DNA from: Methanomassiliicoccales archaeon
GTDB lineage: Archaea; Thermoplasmatota; Thermoplasmata; Methanomassiliicoccales; JACIVX01
NCBI GenBank assembly: GCA_038850735.1
Contig: JAWCLO010000001.1
Coordinates: 80,138-144,137 of the forward strand
Direction of reading: 5' to 3'
DNA: 64,000 bases
Positions 1 to 9,508 of the stretch are shown here, piece after piece. Numbering within the stretch: the stretch's first letter is position 1; each line of letters begins with the position of its first letter. The position numbers and the translations under genes were made by a program. The notes below the pieces were generated by a model. It saw nothing but the letters and a program-made list of their open reading frames with translations, had not been told where the DNA came from and made no database searches.

Positions 1-126
1 GAAGGATACAGGATCATGACAGCCACCGACTTTAAGGAAATTCTAGAAAAATGTCTAAGAAGCGATGCAACAGCGGTTATCGATGTCCCCGTGGATTACG
101 GAGAGAATAAACGGCTTGTTGACTGA
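1..126 (+). CDS. Acetolactate synthase large subunit-like protein, C-terminal end (partial)
   Basis: The open frame runs from base 1 to a TGA at 124-126 and encodes the last 41 residues of a protein whose start lies outside the window. The end reads AVIDVPVDYGEN, the conserved tail of the thiamine-diphosphate enzymes of the acetolactate synthase type (VIDVPVDY-x-EN). That enzyme condenses two pyruvates, or pyruvate with 2-oxobutyrate, in branched-chain amino-acid synthesis. Only the C-terminal TPP-binding domain edge is visible, so other TPP enzymes of the family cannot be excluded. The next gene is alaS, 114 bases downstream with its own TATA box, so the two are probably separate units. Confidence 0.6.
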   Translation, partial: EGYRIMTATDFKEILEKCLRSDATAVIDVPVDYGENKRLVD

Positions 127-209
127 AATTTTTTTGTCTACTAGATTGCCACCTGTGGGTCACCACATTATTAGAACACAGTTCTGGATGTTGAGCACAG
201 ATAAAAAGG

Positions 210-217
210 TTAAATAA
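210..217 (+). promoter_or_regulatory. TATA box for alaS
   Basis: TTAAATAA is centred about 27 bases before the alaS ATG at 241. Transcription would begin at or just before the start codon, so the message is probably leaderless. Confidence 0.5.
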
Positions 218-240
218 AGACCCTCCTAATACGCAAAGCA

Positions 241-2937
241 ATGAATCGATCAGAATACGAGCTCGATTATTTCAAACAGAATGGTTTCGTAAAGAAGAAG
301 TGTATCAAGTGCGGTAGATACTTCTGGACACTGGGAGATTGGGAAACTTGCGGTGAACCCCCCTGTGATGAATATACTTTTATAGGCCATTCCCCGATGA
401 AAAAGTCCCTTGGCCTTCATGAAATGAGAGAAGCATATCTTAGTTATTTTGAAAAGAATGGTCATACGAGGATTAACCGATATCCAATTGTTGCCCGTTG
501 GAGAGATGATGTCTTTTTCACTCAGGCATCGATATATGATTTTCAACCATGGGTCATTGAAGGAGTCGTTGATCCACCAGCAAATCCACTTGTGATTTCC
601 CAAACGTGTGTAAGATTCAATGATATTGATAATGTGGGCAAAACCGGAAGGCATTTTACGTTCTTTGAGATGCTCGCGCATCACGCTTTCAATAGGCCTG
701 GAAGAGAGATCTATTTCAAAGATAGAACTGTAGAACTCTGTCATCAATTCTTCACATCTTGCCTCGGCGCTGAGCCAAGCAAAATGAGGTACATCGAAGA
801 GTGGTGGGAGGGAGGAGGGAATTCGGGTCCGTGCCTCGAAGTCATACTCGATGGAGTCGAACTCGCTACCCTCGTCTTTATGATGTATAAGGATACCCCC
901 GAAGGAAGGAAACCTCTTGATATGAAGGTTGTCGATACGGGCTATGGACTTGAAAGAATCACATGGGTTTCGCAGGGAACTTCGTCGGCGTACGAAGCCG
1001 TTTTTGGACCGATTTTAACATATCTCAAAAAAGAATCCGAGATATCCACCGACAAGAGGATTCTCGAAGAATACAGCAAAGTGGCGGGCATGACAAATGC
1101 CAAAACTGCATCAGATATAAGGAGAATCAGGGAAATTACAGCGGAGCGAATTGGAATATCATATTCAGAGCTGATTAAGCATGTGAGACCATTGGAAGAT
1201 ATATACGTCGTATGCGACCATACAAGAGCTCTTGCATTCATGCTGAATGATGGCGTCGTGCCTTCAAACGTGAGGGAGGGTTACTTCGCTAGGTTACTAG
1301 TAAGAAGGGCGCTCAGAGCCATGCGAAACCTCAACTTGAACATTCCCCTTCATGAGATTGTTGGAAGGCAGATCGATTACTTTAGTCTAGTTTTTCCTGA
1401 TATGTTGGCAAATAAGGAAGACATTCTTGAACTTGTCAGATTTGAAGAGCAGAAATATAAAGAAACTCTGTCGAGAGGAAAACAGCTTGTATCGAGATTA
1501 ACCAAGGATCTCGGACCTGACGGGCACATCTCGACGGAAATGCTCATCGAACTCTATGATTCACACGGTCTCAATCCTGAAATCGTCCAGGAGTTCACGA
1601 CGCTGCGGGTCGATATTCCAGATGACTTTTATATTCGCGTTGCTGCAAGGCATGAACAACCTGAAGCCGAAGACGAGGAGGAGACCGTACCAGTAGAGGT
1701 GCCTGAGGATCTTCCAGAAACAAAATTGCTGTTTTACGAGGATGCCGAGCTCCTTGAGTTCGACGCAACCGTTGTAGCAACTATTGAAAAGGGTGTTGTC
1801 CTTGATAGAACTGCTTTCTATCCAGAAGGTGGCGGACAGGAATGTGATAAGGGAACACTCAACGGACAAGAAGTGGTCAGAGTTCTGAGAAAAGGAAAAA
1901 GTGTTCTGCATTTCATTGAGGGTGACATTCCGGAAGTCGGCACCGAAGTGAAGGGGATAGTCAATAAGGGAAGGCGGCTTCAGCTCATGAGACACCATAC
2001 GGCTGCACATTTGATCAACGGAATGGCAAGGAAGTTGTTGGGCAACCATGTTTGGCAGGCTGGCGCTCACAAATCTGAAGAAATGGGGCGTCTTGACATT
2101 ACGCATCACAGGAACCTCACCGATGAGGAAATCAAAAAGCTTGAATTGGAGATAAACAAGATAGTGCTGCAGAACATCCCTGTCATAATAAAAGAGATGC
2201 CGAGGATAGAAGCCGAGCGGTTATATGGATTTCGACTTTATCAAGGAGGAGTCGTCCCAGGAGCCTTCGTTAGGGTTGTTGAGATCGGAGGCGTGGATGC
2301 CGAGGCGTGTGGTGGTTTGCACGCTAGTAATACTAGTCAGGTCGGACTATTGAGCATCCTTAGAACTAGAAGAATTCAAGATGGAGTGGTTCGTATAGAG
2401 TATTGTGTCGGGATGCCCGCAGTTGAAAAGATGATCGAATTCAAAGAAAAAGTTTCTTTATTAGCTGAAAGACTCAGGGTGCCACCTGATCAAGTGCCCG
2501 CCACAATTGACAAAATCACAACGGAACTGAAAGAAACAAGGAAATCTTACGAATGTCTCCTAGGTGCATACAACAAGCTAATTGTGGAGTATCTTATGGA
2601 AAATGCGGCAGATGTGGGCGGGCTAAAGGTAATCGCATACCGGGCAAAGGAACATGAAGATCCAGTGGAAATATCCAGAACATTGGCAAAAGGGGAACGA
2701 GTAGTAGCGGTTATTTTCACACGAGACAAACCCTCGAAGGTCCTGGTTTCATGTAGCAAAGAAGCTGATATCGATTGCAGATCTCTGCTCTCCGAAATCA
2801 CGGCACATGCAGGTGGATCAGGAGGCGGCAAAAAGGATTTTGCGCAGGCGGGCGGAATCCGCGAAGAGTGTATCGATAATTTAATTGATTTAATGCCTAA
2901 CATCGTGAGAAACATCATCAAAGGTTGTGCTGGCTAA
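241..2937 (+). CDS. alaS: Alanyl-tRNA synthetase, archaeal type
   Basis: This 898-residue protein charges tRNA-Ala with alanine in the cytoplasm and edits mischarged serine or glycine. The N-terminal Cys-rich segment (KKCIKCGRYFW, later CGEPPC) is typical of archaeal AlaRS. The class II catalytic core covers roughly residues 60-400. The editing domain shows the zinc-site HxxxH (HHTAAHLING, about residue 583) and the CGGLHASN motif near residue 695. A C-Ala-like glycine-rich end (AGGSGGGKKDFAQAGG) closes the protein. Full length is usual for archaeal enzymes of about 900 residues. The ATG at 241 is leaderless behind a TATA box. The following membrane-protein gene begins on the next base, suggesting co-transcription. 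The matching tRNA-Ala is also in this window at 20035-20108. Confidence 0.97.
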   Translation: MNRSEYELDYFKQNGFVKKKCIKCGRYFWTLGDWETCGEPPCDEYTFIGHSPMKKSLGLHEMREAYLSYFEKNGHTRINRYPIVARWRDDVFFTQASIYDFQPWVIEGVVDPPANPLVISQTCVRFNDIDNVGKTGRHFTFFEMLAHHAFNRPGREIYFKDRTVELCHQFFTSCLGAEPSKMRYIEEWWEGGGNSGPCLEVILDGVELATLVFMMYKDTPEGRKPLDMKVVDTGYGLERITWVSQGTSSAYEAVFGPILTYLKKESEISTDKRILEEYSKVAGMTNAKTASDIRRIREITAERIGISYSELIKHVRPLEDIYVVCDHTRALAFMLNDGVVPSNVREGYFARLLVRRALRAMRNLNLNIPLHEIVGRQIDYFSLVFPDMLANKEDILELVRFEEQKYKETLSRGKQLVSRLTKDLGPDGHISTEMLIELYDSHGLNPEIVQEFTTLRVDIPDDFYIRVAARHEQPEAEDEEETVPVEVPEDLPETKLLFYEDAELLEFDATVVATIEKGVVLDRTAFYPEGGGQECDKGTLNGQEVVRVLRKGKSVLHFIEGDIPEVGTEVKGIVNKGRRLQLMRHHTAAHLINGMARKLLGNHVWQAGAHKSEEMGRLDITHHRNLTDEEIKKLELEINKIVLQNIPVIIKEMPRIEAERLYGFRLYQGGVVPGAFVRVVEIGGVDAEACGGLHASNTSQVGLLSILRTRRIQDGVVRIEYCVGMPAVEKMIEFKEKVSLLAERLRVPPDQVPATIDKITTELKETRKSYECLLGAYNKLIVEYLMENAADVGGLKVIAYRAKEHEDPVEISRTLAKGERVVAVIFTRDKPSKVLVSCSKEADIDCRSLLSEITAHAGGSGGGKKDFAQAGGIREECIDNLIDLMPNIVRNIIKGCAG

Positions 2938-3519
2938 ATGAGCAATAACAAACTTCTTGGCAGGCTCCGTGTGTACTCGAGAGTTACCAAACTGGATGCG
3001 ATTCTTAGGCGCTACTTCATCATCGGTGCCTTCGACGGTGCGCTGACAATTCTTGGGGTCATATTGGGTGCAGCAGCAGCTGGTCACCTAACACGGGAAA
3101 TCGTCTTGAGTTCTGGCATCGGAGGCGGAATTGCACTAGCAATTTCCTCGATCGTCGGCGCGTATGAGGCCGAAAGAATGGAGTGCCGCGTTCTTCAGAC
3201 AAATATCGAAAGAGCTATGCTCTCGCCGATATCTGGCACGGAATTTGATGAAGTCCTAAAGGTTTCTGCTGTCCTTTCATCATTGATTCACGGTTTGGCG
3301 CCGTTACTGGCTGCCCTCATCCCTGTCTCCCCATTCATTTTCCTTGATGTGAAAACGGCCGCTGTCATGTCAATCACGATCACCCTTTTGTTCCTTTTCT
3401 TCATGGGATTTTACTTCGGAAAACTTGCAAGAGAAAAGATGATCATGAGCGGTTTGAGGTTTGTACTCGTTGGTATCATAACGTCGCTGGTTATCGTGAT
3501 ATTCTTCGGTGGACATTAG
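2938..3519 (+). CDS. VIT1/CCC1-like integral membrane protein
   Basis: The 193-residue protein begins with an ATG directly after the alaS stop codon. It has about five hydrophobic segments. The order is a glycine/alanine-rich pair near residues 28-70 (DGALTILGVILGAAAAG, then GIGGGIALAISSIVGAYEAE), a short polar middle with conserved acidic residues, and three helices from residue 100 to the end. The motif pattern DGxLTxLGVxxGA...SSxxGAYxAE resembles the VIT1/CCC1-related family of small archaeal membrane proteins; yeast CCC1 and plant VIT1 move iron and manganese. The transported substrate here is not known. The abutting position with alaS is probably only transcriptional convenience. Confidence 0.65.
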   Translation: MSNNKLLGRLRVYSRVTKLDAILRRYFIIGAFDGALTILGVILGAAAAGHLTREIVLSSGIGGGIALAISSIVGAYEAERMECRVLQTNIERAMLSPISGTEFDEVLKVSAVLSSLIHGLAPLLAALIPVSPFIFLDVKTAAVMSITITLLFLFFMGFYFGKLAREKMIMSGLRFVLVGIITSLVIVIFFGGH

Positions 3520-3626
3520 GAAATGAGATGTGAAACGAAACGGGGATATAAATTCTTGAATTCAAAAAGAGCAATGACTTGATCGGAATTTCAAGATGCT
3601 GGGCAATGACCTCCAATAGAGAAACT

Positions 3627-3635
3627 CTTAAATAC
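3627..3635 (+). promoter_or_regulatory. TATA box for the uS13-uS4-uS11-RpoD operon
   Basis: CTTAAATAC lies about 70 bases upstream of the rpsM start. The same nine bases occur as the probable TATA box of the rpsL operon on the other strand at 27355-27363. Confidence 0.5.
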
Positions 3636-3689
3636 AAACTTGCGTGTAGGGGACTTGCTCCGCGTAGTGATAATGTGATTGAAAGAAAC

Positions 3690-3695
3690 GGAGGT
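3690..3695 (+). promoter_or_regulatory. Ribosome binding site fixing the rpsM start
   Basis: GGAGGT lies seven bases before a TTG at 3703. This favours the TTG at 3703 over an in-frame TTG at 3679, which has no such site. Confidence 0.6.
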
Positions 3696-3702
3696 AGGCA
3701 GA

Positions 3703-4227
3703 TTGGTCGAAACGAGTGAAATGCAAACAGCAGCAAAAGGCGATTTCAAATACATTGTTCGTTTAGCAAACACTGACCTTGATGGAAACAAGGGAGTGGT
3801 TATAGCGCTCCAAAGAATTAAGGGCGTTGGAAATCGAGTAGCTGAGATCATCGCAAGGAAAGCTGGTGTGAGTAGAGTTGAGAAAATAGGCAGCCTACCC
3901 GATTCAAAAATCGAAGAAATTGCAAAATTGCTCGAGAACTACGCAGATATTGTACCGAGTTGGGCTGTCAATAGGCCTCACGATTTTGAAACTGGTCTTG
4001 ACATTCACCTGGTGGGCACAGATCTTGAACTTTATAGGAAAGACGACATCAACAGGATGAAAATGATCAGATGCTACAAGGGCATCAGACACGAAATGGG
4101 GCAGAAAGTCAGGGGGCAACGCACCAGGTCGAACGGAAGGACTGGTCTTACGCTTGGTGTGAGCAGGCAGAAGGCGCAGCCAGCAAAGGCCGGAAGCTCA
4201 GAAAAGGAAAAATCTGATAAGAAGTAG
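3703..4227 (+). CDS. rpsM: 30S ribosomal protein uS13
   Basis: About 174 residues. The protein sits in the head of the small subunit and contacts tRNA and the 50S subunit. The archaeal S13 signature is clear: FKYIVRLANTDLDGNK at the start, IKGVGNRVAEIIARKAG (helix-hairpin-helix) and the C-terminal RHEMGQKVRGQRTRSNGR. The tail after residue 160 is Lys/Ser rich. A strong Shine-Dalgarno at 3690-3695 points to TTG 3703 as the start. It is the first gene of the uS13-uS4-uS11-rpoD operon, the usual archaeal order, with uS4 eight bases downstream. Confidence 0.95.
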   Translation: MVETSEMQTAAKGDFKYIVRLANTDLDGNKGVVIALQRIKGVGNRVAEIIARKAGVSRVEKIGSLPDSKIEEIAKLLENYADIVPSWAVNRPHDFETGLDIHLVGTDLELYRKDDINRMKMIRCYKGIRHEMGQKVRGQRTRSNGRTGLTLGVSRQKAQPAKAGSSEKEKSDKK

Positions 4228-4235
4228 GTGTTTCA

Positions 4236-4916
4236 ATGGGCGATCCGAAATTTCCTCGTAGAACTTATGATACGCCTTCACATCCCTGGAAAGCTGATAG
4301 AATTAGGGAGGAGACTGAGCTTGCCAGGAATTACGGATTGAAGAACAAGAGGGAAATCTGGAAGGCAAAGTCAATCGTCAGGAATCTTCGAAGGCAATCT
4401 AGGAATTTGCAGGCAAGGCTTAGATTTGGAGAAGAGCAGGCGAAGATCGAAACGCAGAATCTCATGGCGAGATGCGCTAAGATGGGTCTTTTGCCAATGA
4501 GCGGTGCAACTCTTGATGATGTTCTCGGTCTAACAGCAGAGTCTGTCCTCAACAGGCGTCTCCAGACGCTTGTATACAATAAAGGACTGGCAAATACCAT
4601 GGAGCAGGCTAGACAATTTATCGTCCATGGGCATATATTTGTCAATGGTAGAAAGGTCACGATTCCAGGTTACATCGTGAAAAGGGGAGAGGAGGAGAAG
4701 ATCGAATTCAACCCTGCTTCTCCGCTTGCAAATGATATGCATCCAATGAGGGTTCTGAAGAAGAAAACCAAGGAAGAAAAGGTTCCCGAGAAAGCGCCAG
4801 AGAAGCCTAAGGTACCGACGAAGATCCTCAAGGTTAAGGAAGTTGTTGAGGTTCTTGAAGAAAGCGTGCCGGATCTCGAGGAACTTGATGTTGAAAAGGA
4901 AGAGGAGGCTGAGTGA
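4236..4916 (+). CDS. rpsD: 30S ribosomal protein uS4
   Basis: This 226-residue protein nucleates assembly of the 16S 5' domain. The N-terminus ([17 protein letters not shown]) is diagnostic for archaeal/eukaryotic S4/S9. An S4 RNA-binding domain lies near residues 105-165 ([21 protein letters not shown], then HIFVNGRKV). The last 50 residues are an acidic and lysine-rich extension ([11 protein letters not shown], then [12 protein letters not shown]), longer than in many archaea and probably disordered. The stop TGA shares its A with the ATG of rpsK, so the two genes are translationally coupled. Confidence 0.96.
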   Translation: MGDPKFPRRTYDTPSHPWKADRIREETELARNYGLKNKREIWKAKSIVRNLRRQSRNLQARLRFGEEQAKIETQNLMARCAKMGLLPMSGATLDDVLGLTAESVLNRRLQTLVYNKGLANTMEQARQFIVHGHIFVNGRKVTIPGYIVKRGEEEKIEFNPASPLANDMHPMRVLKKKTKEEKVPEKAPEKPKVPTKILKVKEVVEVLEESVPDLEELDVEKEEEAE

Positions 4917-5299
4917 TGGGCAAGTGGGGAATTGCGCATATTTTCGCAAGCTACAACAACATCATCATTACGCTTACAGATATAACAGGTGCGGAAACGA
5001 TTACGAAGTGCTCAGGCGGAATGGTCGTCAAGGCGGCCAAAGATGAGGCGTCGCCATACGCGGCGATGAGGGCTGCCGAACGCGTTGCTGAGATTGCAAA
5101 AGAAAAGGGAATAGAAGGGATCCATGTCAAGGTCAGAGCCCCTGGTGGTAATAAGTCGTTGTCTCCCGGACCCGGTGCGCAGGCTGCCATTAGAGCGCTG
5201 GCAAGGGCAGGACTTAAAATAGGCCGAATTGAGGATGTTACCCCCATACCGCATGACGGTACGAAGAAGAAGGGCGGACGAAGGGGAAGGCGTGTTTAG
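4916..5299 (+). CDS. rpsK: 30S ribosomal protein uS11
   Basis: This is a 127-residue platform protein of the small subunit that contacts mRNA and 16S rRNA. The start is ATG 4916 ([19 protein letters not shown]), overlapping the rpsD TGA by one base, with an AGGAGG site at 4903-4908 inside rpsD. A GTG three bases earlier is less likely. The conserved Gly-rich block [17 protein letters not shown] and the tail [13 protein letters not shown] match archaeal S11. rpoD follows 12 bases downstream. Confidence 0.96.
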   Translation: MGKWGIAHIFASYNNIIITLTDITGAETITKCSGGMVVKAAKDEASPYAAMRAAERVAEIAKEKGIEGIHVKVRAPGGNKSLSPGPGAQAAIRALARAGLKIGRIEDVTPIPHDGTKKKGGRRGRRV

Positions 5300-5311
5300 A
5301 GGCGTCGGACT

Positions 5312-6148
5312 ATGGAAATTAAGATCCTTGAATTAACAGAAACTAAAGCAAAATTTATTCTCTCTGGTGCAAATCCAGAAGTGGCAAATGCACTGAGAAG
5401 ATGCCTTATTTCGGAAATTCCAAAAATGGCGATTGATACGGTTGAATTCCACCTGGGGCCGATCATGGACGAAGAGGGAAATGAATACGAAAGTGTTAGC
5501 CCCCTCTTTGATGAAATCATAGCTCATAGGCTTGGCATGGTACCCGTACCAACTGACCTCGATCTTTTCACTTTCCGCGACAAGTGTTCATGCGGTGGAG
5601 AAGGGTGCCCCAGCTGCACGATCATGTACTCGTTGAATAAAAAAGGACCGTGCGAGGTGTATTCGGGCGACCTGGAGCCGCTGGGCGGAAATGAACTCAG
5701 AGTGAAGGATGAGCTTATTCCTATAGTGAAGCTCGGTCCTGGGCAGGCGCTTCTAGTATACGCGTCTGCGCAGCTTGGAACGGCGAAGCAGCATGCAAAG
5801 TGGCAGGTGACGAACGGCGTGGCATACAAGTACTACCCTGAAATCACCATAGACTACAACAAATGCGAGAACGAAGACGCCTGCGTCGATGTGTGTCCTC
5901 GCCGTTGTTTCGGCAAGAAAGACGGAAAGACTGTCGTTGAAGATGCGGAAGCGTGCATTCTCTGCATGGCCTGCGTCGAGGCTTGCTCGAACAAAGCTCT
6001 GACGGTCAAAGGAAATACCGAAAAGTTCCTGTTTGAATTTGAGACAGATGGATCGCTCAGTGCTGAGAAAACGCTGATAACTGCTCTCAAGATCCTCGAG
6101 AAGAAGTTCGAAGACTTCAGGGAGCTCGTCTCATCGATCGAGTCCTGA
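5312..6148 (+). CDS. rpoD: DNA-directed RNA polymerase subunit D with ferredoxin-like insert
   Basis: This 278-residue protein is the archaeal counterpart of bacterial alpha / eukaryotic Rpb3 and forms the assembly platform with subunit L. The start (MEIKILELTETKAKFILSG) and the ANALRRCLISEIP helix are typical. Between roughly residues 185 and 235 lies a ferredoxin-like domain with two cysteine groups, CENEDACVDVCPRRCF and CILCMACVEACSNKAL. Such inserts bind one or two [4Fe-4S] clusters in several archaea. An additional Cys group near residue 90 (CSCGGEGCPSC) looks like a small zinc site. It is the last gene of the operon; polC converges on it with a 19-base gap. Confidence 0.95.
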   Translation: MEIKILELTETKAKFILSGANPEVANALRRCLISEIPKMAIDTVEFHLGPIMDEEGNEYESVSPLFDEIIAHRLGMVPVPTDLDLFTFRDKCSCGGEGCPSCTIMYSLNKKGPCEVYSGDLEPLGGNELRVKDELIPIVKLGPGQALLVYASAQLGTAKQHAKWQVTNGVAYKYYPEITIDYNKCENEDACVDVCPRRCFGKKDGKTVVEDAEACILCMACVEACSNKALTVKGNTEKFLFEFETDGSLSAEKTLITALKILEKKFEDFRELVSSIES

Positions 6149-6167
6149 GTTTTACTCGCCTCAAAAA

Positions 6168-9100
6168 TTACATGAAATCAGCCAGTGTGCACTTTTTCAC
6201 TTTATCGTTTTCAAAGAGCGAGTTGATCGAATGTTCAATGAGGGCTATGCGCTGCAATGTGTACGACGGCAGTCCGAACCTGTTGCCTATTTCCTTTGTG
6301 ATCTCCAAGTATTTCTTGATGCCCTTTTCGTGAACGGTGAGGGTAAGGTTAGCACCGCAGTAGCATTTCCCCTTCAGCGGCATGCGCCTATAATTCGCAT
6401 TACATTTTGTGCACCGAAGGCGCTGCCCTGAAAAACTGTTGAGATTGCCTATCATGTCCGGCAAGAAATGCCGTGTTATCACTCTATACACAACATCAGT
6501 TTCATCAACGGCTCTGATTTTCTTCGCAAGTTCAATCTGTGCGTTCATCTTGTCGATCATCGTTTCGAGCGTCTTGTAAGAGGAATCTTTTGGGCCCGCG
6601 GAAATGTCGGTTGTATCATGAGTGAACCCAAAGCCTTCGTACTGAAGAACTGAACCTATCCTCTTTGCCACGAGGTCCATCATCTCTTGCAATTCTTTTG
6701 GATGCTTGAAACTCGTCGACGCCTCAAAGAATTCTAAAGGATACGACCAAGCAACATCAATGTTGTGCGCTTCTTTGTCGATCTCGTTCGGATCGATGCG
6801 TGTTGTAAGAACAAGAGGCGCATCCATAAGACCTCCCCTTCTGTCAGGGAGATAAGAGCGCGAAAAGTTGATGAGCGCATCAAGCAGCAGAATGCAACTG
6901 TCCTCGTCGCCGTCGGCATTTCTCCTCTTTGCTGCGTGGAAGAACGGATGACCATAACCCACATTCGTATCCGTGAAGCCGATGATCCTGCAGAGCACAC
7001 CACCAGAAGTATGAGGCGCAAGACCCATTGCCAGATGCCCTATCAGTTCCCCGCGGTTGCTCACATTGTAAAAAGGCGCAAGACCATAATGCTTCTGCAA
7101 AAGCTCGTCGATGAACTGCGCAACCCGGACAAGGTAGTCGCCGCATGAGTTTGAAGGTATTATGTCCTGGACTTTCAGTTCACACAACTGCGAGGCATCG
7201 ATGAGCTCATTTCCGAATACATCTTTTACATAACCAAGTTCCCTTGCTCTCTCAACGCTCAGTCCAATTTCCCGAGGTCTGAAGTGCGTCAGCGGTACGT
7301 CTGTCATGTCAAATCTGATCGTACCATCTTTGAATACACACACATCATACTTCGCCCTCAGTATTCCCTTTTCGAGGGCTTCAGGGGTCTTGTTCTTCGA
7401 TATCATGCCTTGGACAGCCTTGATTTCTGGCAAGCTCCGTTCTCCAAGGCGTTCCATTGCATCCTTCACGAGTTTAGAGATATCGACGCGCTGGAGACGA
7501 GGTTCCTCTATTGGAACCGTATGAGATCCACACTCGCACGCGCACAGTAGTGTTTTTTTCCCACAGGTTTTGCACTGCCTGATACCAGCTTCGACCTCGA
7601 TTTCTCCCTCTGATATGGCCTCATTCACCAGCCGCTGCATTCCGCCGCTCTGCCCGAGAGGAAAGAGCACGTGGGGTGGTGGACGCATCTTTCTCTCTTT
7701 CGCTTTTTCTGGTCTTGCCATTCTGGCACCAATGCGGGTAACGGCTCTCGGCCGTACAGCGATCCCCATAGCCGCCGAAACTGCTTCGATGGCACTGCGA
7801 CCATCAAATGGTGCACCCACTACGATCTTTTCTCCCTCATGGGCAAGTCCCAATCCAAGGAGCAGGGGTTCCGCATACTTTTCAAGCACGATCGCAGAGC
7901 CGACAATTCTGTGAAGCGCACCTAATTTTTCGAGCGTCAGCTTTGCTTTTGAATCATTTTCAATGTAGAGATGACCGTCGGCCCACCTGGCATGGGCTAA
8001 TACATACGATCTAAGATCTTTCAATTCATCCAACTCAATATCTGACCAGAAAAGATTGTACTTGGGATGGAGGGGTACGTTGAATTTTTTTGAGAGTTCA
8101 ATCGATTCCTTGAAGTTTGGATCCTTCCAGTTATCGGGAAGCACGCCAGCTGCCTTTTTCAATTCCTCGCGGTACCACTCAAGAGAGTAGGACCCAGGCA
8201 CAAGGACGTGGTTGTTTTCAACAAACTCGCCGAATGAAATGAGTATCTCGCCAAGATCGACGATTTCCTTTATCTTTCCGCGGACGATTTCAAATTCCTC
8301 AAGAGAGTTGACTTGCACGAGATCGCCATTATCTAGGAGAAGAATCGGTCCTTCGATTGAATCACAGGGGGTAACCGCGCCAGCCTTTCCCGGTCTCTCA
8401 AGCTTGATTTGCGTCCCCACGGCAATGAATTCATCGAGAGCATACATGGTGGCTGGATTCAGTCCTACGGCAGCCAGACCTGTCGTCCTCCCCCTACCGT
8501 ACCTCAATCGAAATCCGCCGATCCTGGAAGGATGCGATAGTACCGGCCTTCCTGCTACGATGTCTTTGAGATACTTATAATCTGGCGCGACGCCTGCAAC
8601 TTCAGAGTCCTGCGCTGATTTTTTTCGGAGTTCAAGATATTCATTAATGAATTCCCATCCATCAATTCCCAACCGCTTCACGTGCTTCTGTATTTTTGGC
8701 GCCTTAAGGCAAAGACCTTCGGCGATAACGAGGCACGCACCTCCTCTTACCTTATTCGTCTGAACCCTCGGGAGATCCCGATATCCTGAGATTTCAACAT
8801 CCTCTGTGCCCTCACCATCGATACAAACGGGGCAGTTTTTAACGATGAGTTCGATCTCCTCATTCGTAGGCGTATACTGCAGGTGCTGGCACTGCTTGTA
8901 AAGCGGTATTTCTTCCTTGAACCGCTGGACTTCCCCATGAGTCGGCTTGTATTTTCCGATGCCGAGTTCTCGTCGCACGACATCGCCGATGAGGACGCTG
9001 AGAGCCTGACCCGTTCCGCCAGCTGATCGTATAGGACCGGCAAAAGAAATAGTGAGATACTCGCTTCCGTCTGGATTTCGACCGATTTTCACACCAGCAA

Positions 9101-9473
9101 TTCCCTCAAGCGGAGCAACGAGGATTCCTTCAGTAAGCACGGCGAGCCCGACCCTGATAGCCCTATCAATCGCATCTTCTCTTGATTTGGCGGGATTGCT
9201 GGCAATTTCTTTTGCAAGGAGGAGAGAAACTTCCTCCCGATCGTGGTTTCTGCTCAATGTTCTGATCTTTTCAGCAACGCCTTCAACATCCCATGAGGCG
9301 AGAAGTTTCTCCACTCTCATCGCAAGGTCGTCAGCCCTTGGTATTTCGACATAAGTCTCAGGATCAAGACCTCTCGCCCTTGCCTTCCTTGCAAGGGCAT
9401 AGCACCGGTCAAGTTCGCCTGCTAAATGCTCAAAATACCTTTTCATTTCCTCGCTACAGGCGACTTCTTTCAT
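6168..9473 (-). CDS. polC: DNA polymerase D large catalytic subunit (DP2)
   Basis: This 1101-residue protein is the polymerase subunit of the archaeal replicative DNA polymerase PolD. The catalytic block AAKRRNADGDEDSCILLLDA is present, with the aspartates that bind the metal ions. The N-terminal region (EEVSLLLAKEIASN, then GRNPDGSEYLTISFAGPIRSAGGT) is standard. Zinc-binding groups are visible near residue 625 (CKTCGKKTLLCACECG) and near the C-terminus (CTKCN, then CYCG). There is no intein, unlike many archaeal polC genes: length and motif spacing fit an uninterrupted protein. The small exonuclease subunit DP1 is not in this window. NOG1 lies 35 bases upstream on the same strand. Confidence 0.96.
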   Translation of the reverse strand: MKEVACSEEMKRYFEHLAGELDRCYALARKARARGLDPETYVEIPRADDLAMRVEKLLASWDVEGVAEKIRTLSRNHDREEVSLLLAKEIASNPAKSREDAIDRAIRVGLAVLTEGILVAPLEGIAGVKIGRNPDGSEYLTISFAGPIRSAGGTGQALSVLIGDVVRRELGIGKYKPTHGEVQRFKEEIPLYKQCQHLQYTPTNEEIELIVKNCPVCIDGEGTEDVEISGYRDLPRVQTNKVRGGACLVIAEGLCLKAPKIQKHVKRLGIDGWEFINEYLELRKKSAQDSEVAGVAPDYKYLKDIVAGRPVLSHPSRIGGFRLRYGRGRTTGLAAVGLNPATMYALDEFIAVGTQIKLERPGKAGAVTPCDSIEGPILLLDNGDLVQVNSLEEFEIVRGKIKEIVDLGEILISFGEFVENNHVLVPGSYSLEWYREELKKAAGVLPDNWKDPNFKESIELSKKFNVPLHPKYNLFWSDIELDELKDLRSYVLAHARWADGHLYIENDSKAKLTLEKLGALHRIVGSAIVLEKYAEPLLLGLGLAHEGEKIVVGAPFDGRSAIEAVSAAMGIAVRPRAVTRIGARMARPEKAKERKMRPPPHVLFPLGQSGGMQRLVNEAISEGEIEVEAGIRQCKTCGKKTLLCACECGSHTVPIEEPRLQRVDISKLVKDAMERLGERSLPEIKAVQGMISKNKTPEALEKGILRAKYDVCVFKDGTIRFDMTDVPLTHFRPREIGLSVERARELGYVKDVFGNELIDASQLCELKVQDIIPSNSCGDYLVRVAQFIDELLQKHYGLAPFYNVSNRGELIGHLAMGLAPHTSGGVLCRIIGFTDTNVGYGHPFFHAAKRRNADGDEDSCILLLDALINFSRSYLPDRRGGLMDAPLVLTTRIDPNEIDKEAHNIDVAWSYPLEFFEASTSFKHPKELQEMMDLVAKRIGSVLQYEGFGFTHDTTDISAGPKDSSYKTLETMIDKMNAQIELAKKIRAVDETDVVYRVITRHFLPDMIGNLNSFSGQRLRCTKCNANYRRMPLKGKCYCGANLTLTVHEKGIKKYLEITKEIGNRFGLPSYTLQRIALIEHSINSLFENDKVKKCTLADFM

Positions 9474-9508
9474 CGTCCCCCTTCTCTTTCAAAGCATGGC
9501 ATTTCCGA

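Noticed and set aside
6168-9473. Intein in polC
   Set aside because: The protein is 1101 residues long and the catalytic DGDED block is uninterrupted; no splicing motifs are present.
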